Positions 54,528 through 63,900 of a stretch of 64,000 nucleotides of DNA are shown piece after piece. Position 1 is the first letter of the stretch. Every line of letters begins with the position of its first letter. This DNA comes from Terriglobia bacterium (GTDB lineage: Bacteria > Acidobacteriota > Terriglobia > Acidiferrales > UBA7541), in contig JAIQGC010000024.1 in the NCBI GenBank assembly GCA_020072805.1, forward strand, positions 66,389-130,388. The letters run 5' to 3'. The position numbers were made by a program, and so were the translations under genes. The notes below the pieces were generated by a model. The model did not search any database. It was not told where the DNA came from and saw only the letters and a program-made list of their open reading frames with translations.

Positions 54528-56372
54528 TCAATCCGCCGCGTGGCTGGCGGCCTTGCGGATGCCGATGGATTCGGGAACGGGTCCGAAGGTGAATTTCTGG
54601 ACGGTTCCGCGATCGGCGCGCATTTTTTCGCGCAGCGCGCTGGTGGCCGCGGCATCGAGAGCCAGGGTTCGCGAATCGAGGATCACGCCGTAATCGCTCC
54701 TGGCTTTTTCGATGGAGACCAGGCGACGCGCCACGTCGGCCTGCACGCGTTCGGCCGGGCGGTCGAAGGGATCCTTCCATCCGCCGCCGCCGGCGGTGCG
54801 GTAGACCAGGCGGTCGCCTTTGGAAACCTTGATGCCGCTGATCTTTGAGGGCAGCTCGGCCTGTTCTCCGTTCTTGCGCAGCAGCAGCTTGGTGCTGGTC
54901 TGGCCGGGGCGCCCGCCGAGAATGCCCCAGGGCTGGGAGCGGTCGCGGTCGTCGTGAATGGCGATTTCGCCGTCGGCTTCGAAACGGTAGATTTTGTGAA
55001 CGCCATTGCCGCCGCGGAAGAAGCCGGCGCCGCCGGAATCCATCAGCGAGCCGTATTCGAGCACGGTGATGGGATAGTAGGTTTCCAGATATTCGCTGGG
55101 AATATTTTCAAACAGCGGCCACCACGAGTGCGCGTCCATGCCGTCGCCGAAGGGGCGCCCGGGGATTCCGCCGAAGCTGATCTCCATCAGGTGGAAAAAT
55201 TCGCCGCGTTCGTCGGTGCCGTTATAGAGCAGATAAGGAGAAGTGCCGTAGCCAGCCGCGGTGGTCAGGTCGGGCGCCTGCTGGCCGAGCGTGCCGCCGA
55301 GCACGTCGAACAGGCGCGACAGGGCGTGCGTGCGGCAACCGAGCGCCGCGGGAAAATTCGGCTGGAGGAGGCTGCCGGGGGGCTGGGAGACGTGCAGCAG
55401 CGGGTAGAAGCCGTCGTTGAAAAGAATTTGCGGGTCGAAGACCATGATCAAGTAGACGCCGATGAACATCTTGAACATTTCTTCGTTCAGATAAAAATTG
55501 ATGGGGCCGGGGGCCTGCGGGTCGGTGCCGGCCCAGTCGAAGTAGCCGTGCTCGCCCTCGCGCCAGATGGTCAGCTTCATTTTGTAGGGGCCGTTGCCTC
55601 GGCCGTCGTCGTCGATGTAATCCTCGAAGCTGATTTTCTTTTCGGGAAGATTCTTGACGATTAGCTGGGCCATGGCGCGGTGGGTGCGCTCGAGCAGAGC
55701 CTCGCAGGCGGAGAGATACAGCGTGGTGCCGAAGCGCCCGCAGAGTTCCTTGACGCGCTTGTCCGCGGTGCGGCAGGCGGCCACGATGGCCATCAGATCG
55801 AAGTAGTTCATGGTGGGCATGCGCGAGTTGTTGAGCAGCAGGTCGAGCACGTCCTCGTTGAGCTTGCCGCGCTCGAAAAGTTTTACCGAGGGGATGCGCA
55901 TGCCTTCGCCGAAAATCGTGGTGGCGTCAGTGGGCAGGCTGCCGGAAACCGGGCCGCCCACGTCGATGGTGTGGCCGAATTGGGAGCTCCAGCCCACCTG
56001 TTCGCCGTCATGGAAGATGGGGATGAGCACCATCCAGTCGTTGATGTGCGAGATGGCCCCCTTGCACTTGTAGGGGTCGCTCATTAGGAAGACGTCGCCG
56101 TCGTAAATGCCGCGCTTCCATTCGCTGATGAACCCGCTGATGTAGGAGCCGAACTGGCCGACCACCATGCGCCCGTCGGGCGTGCAGATCATGGGGAAGC
56201 CGTCGTGCTGCTCGCGGATCACCGGGGACATGGCCGAGCGGAACAGCACCGTGTCCATCTCGAAGCGCGCGTTGCGCAGCGCGTTTTCGACGATGTCCAG
56301 GGTGATCTTGTCCACCGGCACCAGCTTGCGCTTGGCCGTTTTCGCCGACTTCTGTTTTGCCTTGTTCGCCAT
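54528..56372 (-). CDS. HyuB-like (hydantoinase B/oxoprolinase family) subunit
   Basis: 614 aa, shorter than the ApcD-like protein at 1095 and lacking its lysine-rich C-terminal extension. PVDKITLDIVENALRNARFEMDTVLFRSAMSPVIREQHDGF opens the family domain, GPVSGSLPTDATTIFGEGMRIP is the second block, and LVYRTAGGGGWKDPFDRP the end. It starts 26 bp after HyuA with an AGGAG site. No small zinc subunit is nearby, so this pair may be an ATP-dependent hydantoinase/oxoprolinase type, not a ketone carboxylase. Confidence 0.8.
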   Translation of the reverse strand: MANKAKQKSAKTAKRKLVPVDKITLDIVENALRNARFEMDTVLFRSAMSPVIREQHDGFPMICTPDGRMVVGQFGSYISGFISEWKRGIYDGDVFLMSDPYKCKGAISHINDWMVLIPIFHDGEQVGWSSQFGHTIDVGGPVSGSLPTDATTIFGEGMRIPSVKLFERGKLNEDVLDLLLNNSRMPTMNYFDLMAIVAACRTADKRVKELCGRFGTTLYLSACEALLERTHRAMAQLIVKNLPEKKISFEDYIDDDGRGNGPYKMKLTIWREGEHGYFDWAGTDPQAPGPINFYLNEEMFKMFIGVYLIMVFDPQILFNDGFYPLLHVSQPPGSLLQPNFPAALGCRTHALSRLFDVLGGTLGQQAPDLTTAAGYGTSPYLLYNGTDERGEFFHLMEISFGGIPGRPFGDGMDAHSWWPLFENIPSEYLETYYPITVLEYGSLMDSGGAGFFRGGNGVHKIYRFEADGEIAIHDDRDRSQPWGILGGRPGQTSTKLLLRKNGEQAELPSKISGIKVSKGDRLVYRTAGGGGWKDPFDRPAERVQADVARRLVSIEKARSDYGVILDSRTLALDAAATSALREKMRADRGTVQKFTFGPVPESIGIRKAASHAAD

Positions 56373-56398
56373 GACTCTCTCCTGCCGGTGAATTTCCT

Positions 56399-58474
56399 CT
56401 AGCGCTTGCCGCGGGCCGCCGGGCGTTTGCCCTTGGGCCAGATGAGAATGTTGAGGTACTGGTCCACCTCGCCGGTGTGGCCGGGGAGGATCAGCGTGGT
56501 GGTGTCGCTCTGGGTGACGATGGCCGGGCCGTCAATCTTGCAGCCGGCGCCGAGCCTGGCGCGGTCGTAGGTGGCCGCGGCGATCCATTTGCCCCGGAAA
56601 TAAATTTTGCGGGAGCCGGTGCGGGCCATGGCGGCGCTGCCAGATTTTTTGTGTTTGCGAATCTGGATCTTGGGCACAATGCCAACGGCAATCGCCCGCA
56701 GGTTGACCACTTCCACTTCGTGGTCGATGTTGAAGGAATAGTTCTGGAAGTGAATCTTGCGGAATTTTTCAATCATGCGCTCGACGCCCGCGGGGGAATC
56801 GAGCCAGCCGGGCTCGACGTCGATGGAGAACTCGTAACCCTGGCGGTAGTAGCGCATGTCGATCTGGAACTGGATTTTCTGGTTTTTCGCGGCGATGTGC
56901 TCGGAAGCCAGCCACTCGCGGGCCTGTTCGCCAAGGGTTTCCAGCGTGGCGCGCATCTGCTTGAGGTCAATCTGGCTGACCGGGCGAATGACCGTGCGCG
57001 AGAATTCGCTTTTAATATCCGAGTGGAGAAAACCCTGCGCGGAAAGCACGCCGGGCATGGGCGGAATGATCGAAGGCCAGGAGCCGATGAGGATGGAAAG
57101 CGCATTGGCGTGCAGCGGTCCCGCTCCGCCGAGGCCCACCAAGGCGAACTCGCGCGGGTCGTAGCCGCGCTGCACGCTGACCAGGCGCAGAGCGCCGAAC
57201 ATGTTCTCGTTCACGATGTTGTAGATGCCCTCGGCCGCGACGTGCAGCGAAAGGCCCATGGCATCGCCGATCTTCTGCACCGCCTTGGAGGAAAGGTTTT
57301 CGTCCAGGGTCATCTCCCCGCCGAGCAGCGCGGGCGGGAGATAGCCCAGCACGATGTTGGCGTCGGTGACGGTGGGTTCGGTCCCGCCCTTGCCGTAGGC
57401 GGCCGGGCCGGGCTCCGCGCCGGCGGATTGCGGGCCGACGCGCAGCGCGCCGGTCAGCGGCACGTGCGCGATGGAGCCGCCGCCCGCGCCCACGGTGTGC
57501 ACGTCGAGGCTGGGAACCTTGATCGGATACTGGCCGACGCGGGTGTCGCGCACCACGTTGGGCGTGCCGCCGCGGGAGAGCGCCACGTCGGTGGACGTGC
57601 CGCCCATGTCGAAGGAGAGCACGTTGGAAAAACCGGCCAGCGCGCCGAGATGCGCCGAAGCCACGCCTCCGCCGGAAGGGCCGGAGAGCAGCGTGTTGGC
57701 TGGGCGCTCGGCGGCGGCTTCGATGCTCATCACTCCGCCGTCGGAGCGCACGATGTGCATGGGCGCCTTGAGCTTGCTCTGTTCGAGCTTCTGCTTCATC
57801 CCGTTGAGATAGAGACGCATCTTGGGGCGGAGATAGGAGTTCATCACCGTCGTCAGGGTGCGCTCGTATTCGCGAAATTCGGGCAGGATGTCGGTGGAAG
57901 CGGTGACCGGGAGGTCGGGGTACATCCTCTGAACGATCTTTTTGACCTGCTGCTCGTGTGCGTGATTGGCGTAGGAATTGATCAGCGAAATGGTGAGCGC
58001 TTCGATGCCTTTCAAGTGCAGCTCGGTCATGAAAGCGCGGACTTCCTTTTCGTCCACCGGGGCCTGTTCTTCGCCGCGGGCGCTCATGCGCGCGCTGATG
58101 CCGCGGGTCAGTTCCAGCGGGGCCAGCGGGTCGGGCTTGATCATGATGATCCAGCCGGCCAGCGGGCCGGGGGTCTGCCCGCGGGCCACGTGCAGAATCT
58201 GCTCAAAACCCTGGTTGGTAATCAGTCCCACCAGAGCGCCTTTGCCTTCGAGGACGGCATTGGTGGCCACGGTGGTGCCGTGGAGAATCAACGAAATCTC
58301 ATTGGGATCAATGCCGGCCTTGGCGGCAATCTTATGGATGCCGGTGAGGACGCCAATGGAAGGGTCGGCGGGGGTCGAAGGCGTCTTGGCGAGGACCAGT
58401 TCACCCTTCTTTTCGTTAAAAAGAAGCAGGTCGGTGAAGGTGCCGCCGACGTCAACGGCAAGGCGATAGCTCAT
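56399..58474 (-). CDS. HyuA-like (hydantoinase A/oxoprolinase family) subunit
   Basis: 691 aa, ASKHA fold ATPase. N-terminal loop RLAVDVGGTFTDLLLF; LSFDMGGTSTDVALSRGG is the second nucleotide motif; GGGSIAHVPLTGALRVGPQSAGAEPGPAAYG follows. VGLGGAGPLHANAL is the C-terminal hallmark. It drives ATP-dependent cleavage or activation together with the adjacent HyuB. It forms the head of a minus-strand operon HyuA-HyuB-CoA-transferase, divergent from the glutaredoxin-DinB gene. Confidence 0.8.
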   Translation of the reverse strand: MSYRLAVDVGGTFTDLLLFNEKKGELVLAKTPSTPADPSIGVLTGIHKIAAKAGIDPNEISLILHGTTVATNAVLEGKGALVGLITNQGFEQILHVARGQTPGPLAGWIIMIKPDPLAPLELTRGISARMSARGEEQAPVDEKEVRAFMTELHLKGIEALTISLINSYANHAHEQQVKKIVQRMYPDLPVTASTDILPEFREYERTLTTVMNSYLRPKMRLYLNGMKQKLEQSKLKAPMHIVRSDGGVMSIEAAAERPANTLLSGPSGGGVASAHLGALAGFSNVLSFDMGGTSTDVALSRGGTPNVVRDTRVGQYPIKVPSLDVHTVGAGGGSIAHVPLTGALRVGPQSAGAEPGPAAYGKGGTEPTVTDANIVLGYLPPALLGGEMTLDENLSSKAVQKIGDAMGLSLHVAAEGIYNIVNENMFGALRLVSVQRGYDPREFALVGLGGAGPLHANALSILIGSWPSIIPPMPGVLSAQGFLHSDIKSEFSRTVIRPVSQIDLKQMRATLETLGEQAREWLASEHIAAKNQKIQFQIDMRYYRQGYEFSIDVEPGWLDSPAGVERMIEKFRKIHFQNYSFNIDHEVEVVNLRAIAVGIVPKIQIRKHKKSGSAAMARTGSRKIYFRGKWIAAATYDRARLGAGCKIDGPAIVTQSDTTTLILPGHTGEVDQYLNILIWPKGKRPAARGKR

Positions 58475-58632
58475 GGCAACGCTCCAGACAGCACAGCAGA
58501 AAGATCGGAGGTCGAAGAGAAGGCGCGACCGCCGCCGGCCGGAGCCGGGGAACAGACTCAGGATGATAAATCAATTGTTTCAAAATTCAAACAGAAAAAA
58601 CAAAAACTACGGTAGCATGGGCCCTGGCGCCT

Positions 58633-59373
58633 ATGTCCTTTGTTCTCTATTACCGGCCGGGTTGAAGCTCCTGCGCAAAAACGAAAGAGTTGCTTTCGTC
58701 CTGGGGTATCGCCTTTGAGGCCGCCAACGTGGAAGGCAATCCGCCGGCGCTCCAAGAGCTGGAACGGCGCGGCTTGCGCCTCGTTCCTGTGCTCACCGAT
58801 GGAGAGCGCACCTTCCACGGCTGGGACCCCGAACGGCTGGCGCGCTTTGTGGGAATCGAAAAGAGGGACGAGAAGCAGCTGGAACCCGCGGAGTTGATTC
58901 GCCGGCTGGACCGAATTCTCCTTGCCGCGGAACGCGCAATTCTTCAGGTGCCCCCCGAAGGATTAAACGTAAGAGTTCCCCAGCGGGAGCGCACGGTTCG
59001 CGACCTCGCTTTTCATCTTTTCCGCTTGAGTCTGGCGTATCGCGATGCTTGTGCGTCCGGAACTTTCCCCGAAAGCTGGCTGTTGGAAACGGCTTCGCCG
59101 GAAATGCAGGATGCTGCCGCTCTTGCCAGGTACGGAGCCTCCGTTCGCGCGCAACTATCGGAATGGCTTGCGCGGGCGGGCGCTGCCACAGGCCCGGTGG
59201 AAACCTATTATGGAACCCAGACAACTGCGCAATTATTGGAGAGAACGGTCTGGCATGCCGCGCAGCACTTGCGCCAGCTTTATGCCCTGCTCGAAGGAAT
59301 GGGAATCACCCCGCGGAATCCGCTCCCGGCCGCCGATTTCCAGGGATTGCCGCTGCCCGAAAGCCTATGGTGA
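58633..59373 (+). CDS. Glutaredoxin-DinB fusion protein with in-frame UGA (candidate selenoprotein)
   Basis: Read from ATG 58633 as 246 aa with UGA at codon 11 (58663-58665). Before it, MSFVLYYRPG; after it, SSCAKTKELLSSWGIAFEAA. That places UGA at the first position of the glutaredoxin CxxC (U11-S-S-C14), and the rest of the fold is intact: strand 2 (IAFEAANVEG), cis-Pro region LRLVPVLTDG and GWDPERLARFVG. Residues about 90-245 form a DinB-like four-helix domain with the likely metal histidines in DLAFHLFRL and VWHAAQHLRQLY. A hairpin at 58681-58699 fits a bacterial SECIS. Alternatives are a nonsense mutation (TGC/TGT to TGA) or error. Without UGA decoding, only a TTG-started protein missing the active site could be made. 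Confidence 0.6.
58681..58699 (+). promoter_or_regulatory. Candidate bacterial SECIS hairpin
   Basis: ACGAAAG / CTTTCGT perfect 7-bp stem with loop AGTTG. The loop starts 22 nt after the UGA and has a G in its first two bases, both within the bacterial SECIS rules as I recall them (loop 16-37 nt from UGA). A lower CTCC / GGGG pairing just outside may extend it. Confidence 0.5.
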
Positions 59374-59421
59374 GTTTGGTCACCCCACGGGCCGGCCTCC
59401 CGCCGCGGCAGAACCCGCTTC

Positions 59422-60765
59422 CTATTCCTCGGCCGGAGTTTCGAACGACAACGGATTGCGAAACCCGCGCGTTTTCCAGATACCGAAGGCGACGCCCAGC
59501 AGCATCCAGATGGAGCCCACGATCATGGCGGGGCGGCTCAGGTTCCACCACAGGGCGAGACAGATGAAGAAGCCCAGAACCGGAGGATAGAAATGGGTAA
59601 GCTTCTTCTCCGGCGCGCGGACGAAATAGCGCACAAACGCCGCCGCATTCACTCCCATGAAAGCGATCAGCGCGCCGAAATTCAGCAGCTCGATTCCCCG
59701 CCCATAGCTCAGAAAAAAGGAGCCCGCCAGGGCCAGCGCACCCACGAAGATGACGTTATTGCGGGGAACGCGATGCCGCGGCTCGATCGCCCCAAAAAAA
59801 GATTTGGGAAGCGCGTTGCTTCGCCCCATTCCGTAAAGCAGGCGGGCGGCGCCGATATGCGCACCCATGCCCGAGCCGAAATTGGCAACCACCAGGGTCA
59901 CGCCCACGATGCCAAATAGCGGCGCCCAGGCGCGCGCGGCGGCGTATACATAGGCTGTATCCGCATTGGGAAACGGGATGGAAGCCGGCCAGATCAATTG
60001 CGCGGCGTACACTTCGAGCGCGGAAAGAACGCCGATGACTGCACAGGTCAGCACAGTGGCGAGAAGGATGTTGCGCCGCGGATTTTCCGCCTCCTCCGAA
60101 AGCGTGGAGATGCCGTCGAATCCGATGTAGGTAAGCACCGCGATGGAAGTGCACCCGAAGAGATTGCCGTAAGTGAACGTCTGCGGGTCGTAAAACGGGC
60201 GCGTATAGAAATGGGGATCGGCGTGCGGATGCCCCAATATATACCGGGCAGCGGTCGCGATGACCACGATAATCACTGCACTCATTCCGGCGGCCATGGC
60301 CGCATTCACCCGGGCGGAGGTCTTGATACCGCGGATATTCAGGAGGGTGAAGACCGCCGCGAAGAAGATTTTCCAGCTCCAGACCGGGATCGCCGGCGCG
60401 AACTCATGGGCCTGCTGCGAGTTCCAGATGATGCACAGCAGGGGATTGAGCATGTAGTCCATCACCATGCTCCATCCGGTGACGTAACCCGCCCCGGGAT
60501 GAATCTCCTGGGCCACATAGGTAAACGCCGACCCGGCGCTCGGATAGATCCGCGCCATGCGCCCATAGCTGATGCCCGTGAACAGCATGGCCACCATGGC
60601 GATCAGGATGGCCGTAACCACATGCCCTTGCCCGCGGTTGCTCAGCACCCCAAAAGAAGACATCGGCGCGACGGGCTGGATGACGATCACTCCATAGAGA
60701 ATCAGATCCCACAGCGTGAGCGTACGCCGCAATCCCGGCGCACCAGTTTCCTTCGTTCCCGTCAC
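59422..60765 (-). CDS. APC-family amino acid/polyamine permease
   Basis: 447 aa from GTG 60765 (GGAGGAA site 5-7 bp upstream). About 12 membrane segments, opening LTLWDLILYGVIVIQPVAPMSSFGVLSN, then GISYGRMARIYPSAGSAFTYVAQEIHPGAGYVTGWSM, and SIAVLTYIGFDGISTLSEEAENPRRNI, which are APC hallmarks. It imports an amino acid or amine by proton symport. Transcribed toward the DinB fusion (convergent). Confidence 0.85.
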   Translation of the reverse strand: MTGTKETGAPGLRRTLTLWDLILYGVIVIQPVAPMSSFGVLSNRGQGHVVTAILIAMVAMLFTGISYGRMARIYPSAGSAFTYVAQEIHPGAGYVTGWSMVMDYMLNPLLCIIWNSQQAHEFAPAIPVWSWKIFFAAVFTLLNIRGIKTSARVNAAMAAGMSAVIIVVIATAARYILGHPHADPHFYTRPFYDPQTFTYGNLFGCTSIAVLTYIGFDGISTLSEEAENPRRNILLATVLTCAVIGVLSALEVYAAQLIWPASIPFPNADTAYVYAAARAWAPLFGIVGVTLVVANFGSGMGAHIGAARLLYGMGRSNALPKSFFGAIEPRHRVPRNNVIFVGALALAGSFFLSYGRGIELLNFGALIAFMGVNAAAFVRYFVRAPEKKLTHFYPPVLGFFICLALWWNLSRPAMIVGSIWMLLGVAFGIWKTRGFRNPLSFETPAEE

Positions 60766-60935
60766 TCGGCTTCCTCCCCGCCTTCCAGCGTGCAAGCCTT
60801 TTCTGCCCGCGAGAAATAGCGGTCTTCACGGCATTCCGGAACGGCGTCCCGTTTCGGCGCGAACCCATTATGAACAGGAATTGTGCGGAAACAACCACAA
60901 CCATTCGCCGGCCGCTTCGGGCGAAAACGGCGCGG

Positions 60936-63900
60936 TCAATCTGCCGGGCGGGCCTCGGCCAATGGCCGCGCCTTAAAGCGCCGCAACCAGCTCTGCAAGC
61001 GGTCCATATAGAGGTATACGACCGGGGTGGTGAACAACGTCAGCATTTGGCTGAGGATCAATCCCCCGACAATGGTGATCCCTAGCGGCTGCCGCAATTC
61101 CGAGCCCGTGCCGCGCCCCAGGGCCAGCGGCAGCGCGCCCAGCAGGGCCGCCATCGTCGTCATCATGATCGGCCGGAAGCGCAGCAGGCACGCCTGATAA
61201 ATGGCCTCCACGGGCGATTTGCCGTCCACGCGCTCCGCCTGCACCGCAAAATCGATCATCAGAATGGCGTTTTTCTTCACGATCCCGATGAGCAGCACAA
61301 TCCCAATCAGGGCGATGACGTTCAGATCATTCTTGAACAGCAGCAGCGCCAGCAGTGCTCCGATCCCCGCCGAGGGCAGCGTGGAAAGAATCGTGATGGG
61401 ATGAATGTAGCTCTCATACAAGATTCCCAGCACGATATACACCGCCGCCAGCGCCGCCAGAATCAGCAGCGGCTGCGACGAGAGCGAATCCTGAAACGCC
61501 TGCGCGTTTCCCTGAAACGTCGCATGCACAGTGGCCGGCAGGCCCATCTCCCGCTGCGCCTCCTGAATGTGCGCGACGGCGGGGCCTAGCGAAGCGCCCG
61601 GCGCCAGATTAAACGAAATCGTAATCGACGGAAACTGCCCCTGATGGTTTACCGTCAGCGCGCTGTTCGATGGCTCGAAACGCGCCAGGGCGCTCAGCGG
61701 TATCAGTTTCCCCGTGCTCGATGCCACGTAAATGGCATCCAGGCCTCCGGGATCTTCTCGGTAATCGGGAAGAACTTCGAGAACGACGTGGTATTGGTTC
61801 AACCCCATGTAAATGTTGGACACCTGGCGCTGGCCGAACGCGTCGTTGAGCGCGTTGTCGATGGCCTGGAAAGACACACCCAGCTGCGACGCCGTCGCGC
61901 GATCCACCTCCAGCTTCGCCTGCAGTCCATGAATCTGCTGGTCGCTGTTGACGTCGCGCAACTCCGCAATCCTCCTCAGCCGCTCCATCACGATGGGCGC
62001 CCAATGATTCAGTTCGTCCAGATGATCCGCCTGAATCGTGTATTGATATTGCGAGCCGCCCATGCGCCCGCCGACGTTCACGTCTTGCACCGCCTGCAAG
62101 AACAGCGCGGCTCCGGGAATCTTCGCCAGCTTTCCGCGCAGCCGCCCGATCACCCGGTCGGCGCTCAGCTTGCGCTCATTCAACGGCTTGAGTTGCACGA
62201 TCACCCGAGCGGAGTTCGTCCCGCCCCCTCCCCCCGTGAACGCCGTGACCGTATCCACCGCCGGATCTTCCAGAATTATTTTTACGTACCCCTTCATCTT
62301 TGCCGAAACCGACTGAAATGAACTGTCCTGGTCCGCTTGCACCGACCCCACAATCCGCCCCGTATCCTGCTGCGGAAAAAATCCTTTCGGCACAACTGCA
62401 AACAGATAAATATTCAGGCAGATCGTGGCCATCGTGATGCCCAGCACCAGCGGCTGATGCCGTAACACTCGCTGCAGCAAAAAATCGTAGCCCCGCAAAG
62501 CATTCTCAAAACACTTCTCCGCAAACCGGTGCACCACGCCATGCCTTCCCTGCTCATGCCGCAGAAACCGCGCACACAGCATCGGCGTCGTCGTCAGCGA
62601 AACCGCCAGCGACATGGCAATCGCCGCACTCAGCGTCACCGCAAATTCCCGGAACAGCCGCCCCACGATCCCGCTCATCATCAAGATCGGTATGAACACG
62701 GCAATCAGCGACGTGCTCATTGATACCACCGTGAATCCGATCTCCCGCGAGCCCCGCAGCGCCGCTCCCAGCGGACTCATTCCCCCTTCCAGGTGCCGCG
62801 TGATGTTCTCGATCACCACGATCGCGTCGTCCACCACGAACCCCGTCGAAATCGTCAGCGCCATCAGCGACAAATTATCCAGACTGTACCCGCACAGGCG
62901 CATCACCCCGAATGTCCCCACCAGAGAAAGCGGCACGGCGATGCTCGGAATGAGCGTGGCCCACAGATTGCGCAAGAAAGCGAAGACCACCAGGACCACC
63001 AGCACGATGGAAATCACCAGGCTGATCTCCACGTCGTGAATCGACGCGCGGATCGTTGTGGTGCGGTCGATGGCCACGCCCAGTTGCAGCGAGGGCGAAA
63101 TCGAATTCTGCAGCAGCGGCAGCAGCGCCCGCACCCGCTCCACCGTCTCGATCATGTTCGCGCCCGGCTGCCGGAACACCGCCAGCAGCACCGCCGGCTG
63201 TCCGTTGGAGAGCCCCTCGTTGCGCAGATCTTCCACCGAATCGAAAATATTCCCGATCGCATCCAGCCGCACCGGCGCCCCGTTGCGCCACGCCACGATC
63301 AGCGGCCGGTATTCCCGCGCCTTGAAAATCTGGTCCGTCGCGCCCACGCCCCAGGTCCGCTCCGCATTCGCCAATTCTCCCTTGGGCCGGTTGGCATTGG
63401 CCGAGCCCAGCGCGCTCCTCACGCTCTCCAGGCTGATTCCGTAGCTGTTCAGCGCCGCCGGATTTACCTGCACGCGCACCGCCGGCCGCGCGCTTCCCCA
63501 CACGGATACCTGCCCGACTCCTTCCACCTGCGCCAGCTTCTGCGCCAGAATCGAATCCGCCGCATCGTAAATCTGCGCTTTGGGCAGGTTCACCGACTTC
63601 AGGCTGAGTATGACAATCGGCGAATCCGCCGGATTCACCTTGTGGTAGTTCGGCTGTCCCGGCAAATCCGCGGGAAGCTGCCCGCGTGCCGCGTTGATGG
63701 CCGCCTGCACGTCCCGCGCCGCAGCATCTATATTCCGGCTGAGATCGAATTGCAGCGTAATCCCCGTCTGCCCCGTCTGGCTCGTCGAAGTCATCTGCGT
63801 GACTCCGGCGATTCGCCCGAACTGCCGCTCCAGCGGCGTGGCCACCGCCGACGCCATCGTTTCCGGACTCGCTCCGGGAAGCCCCGCGCCCACCGAAATC

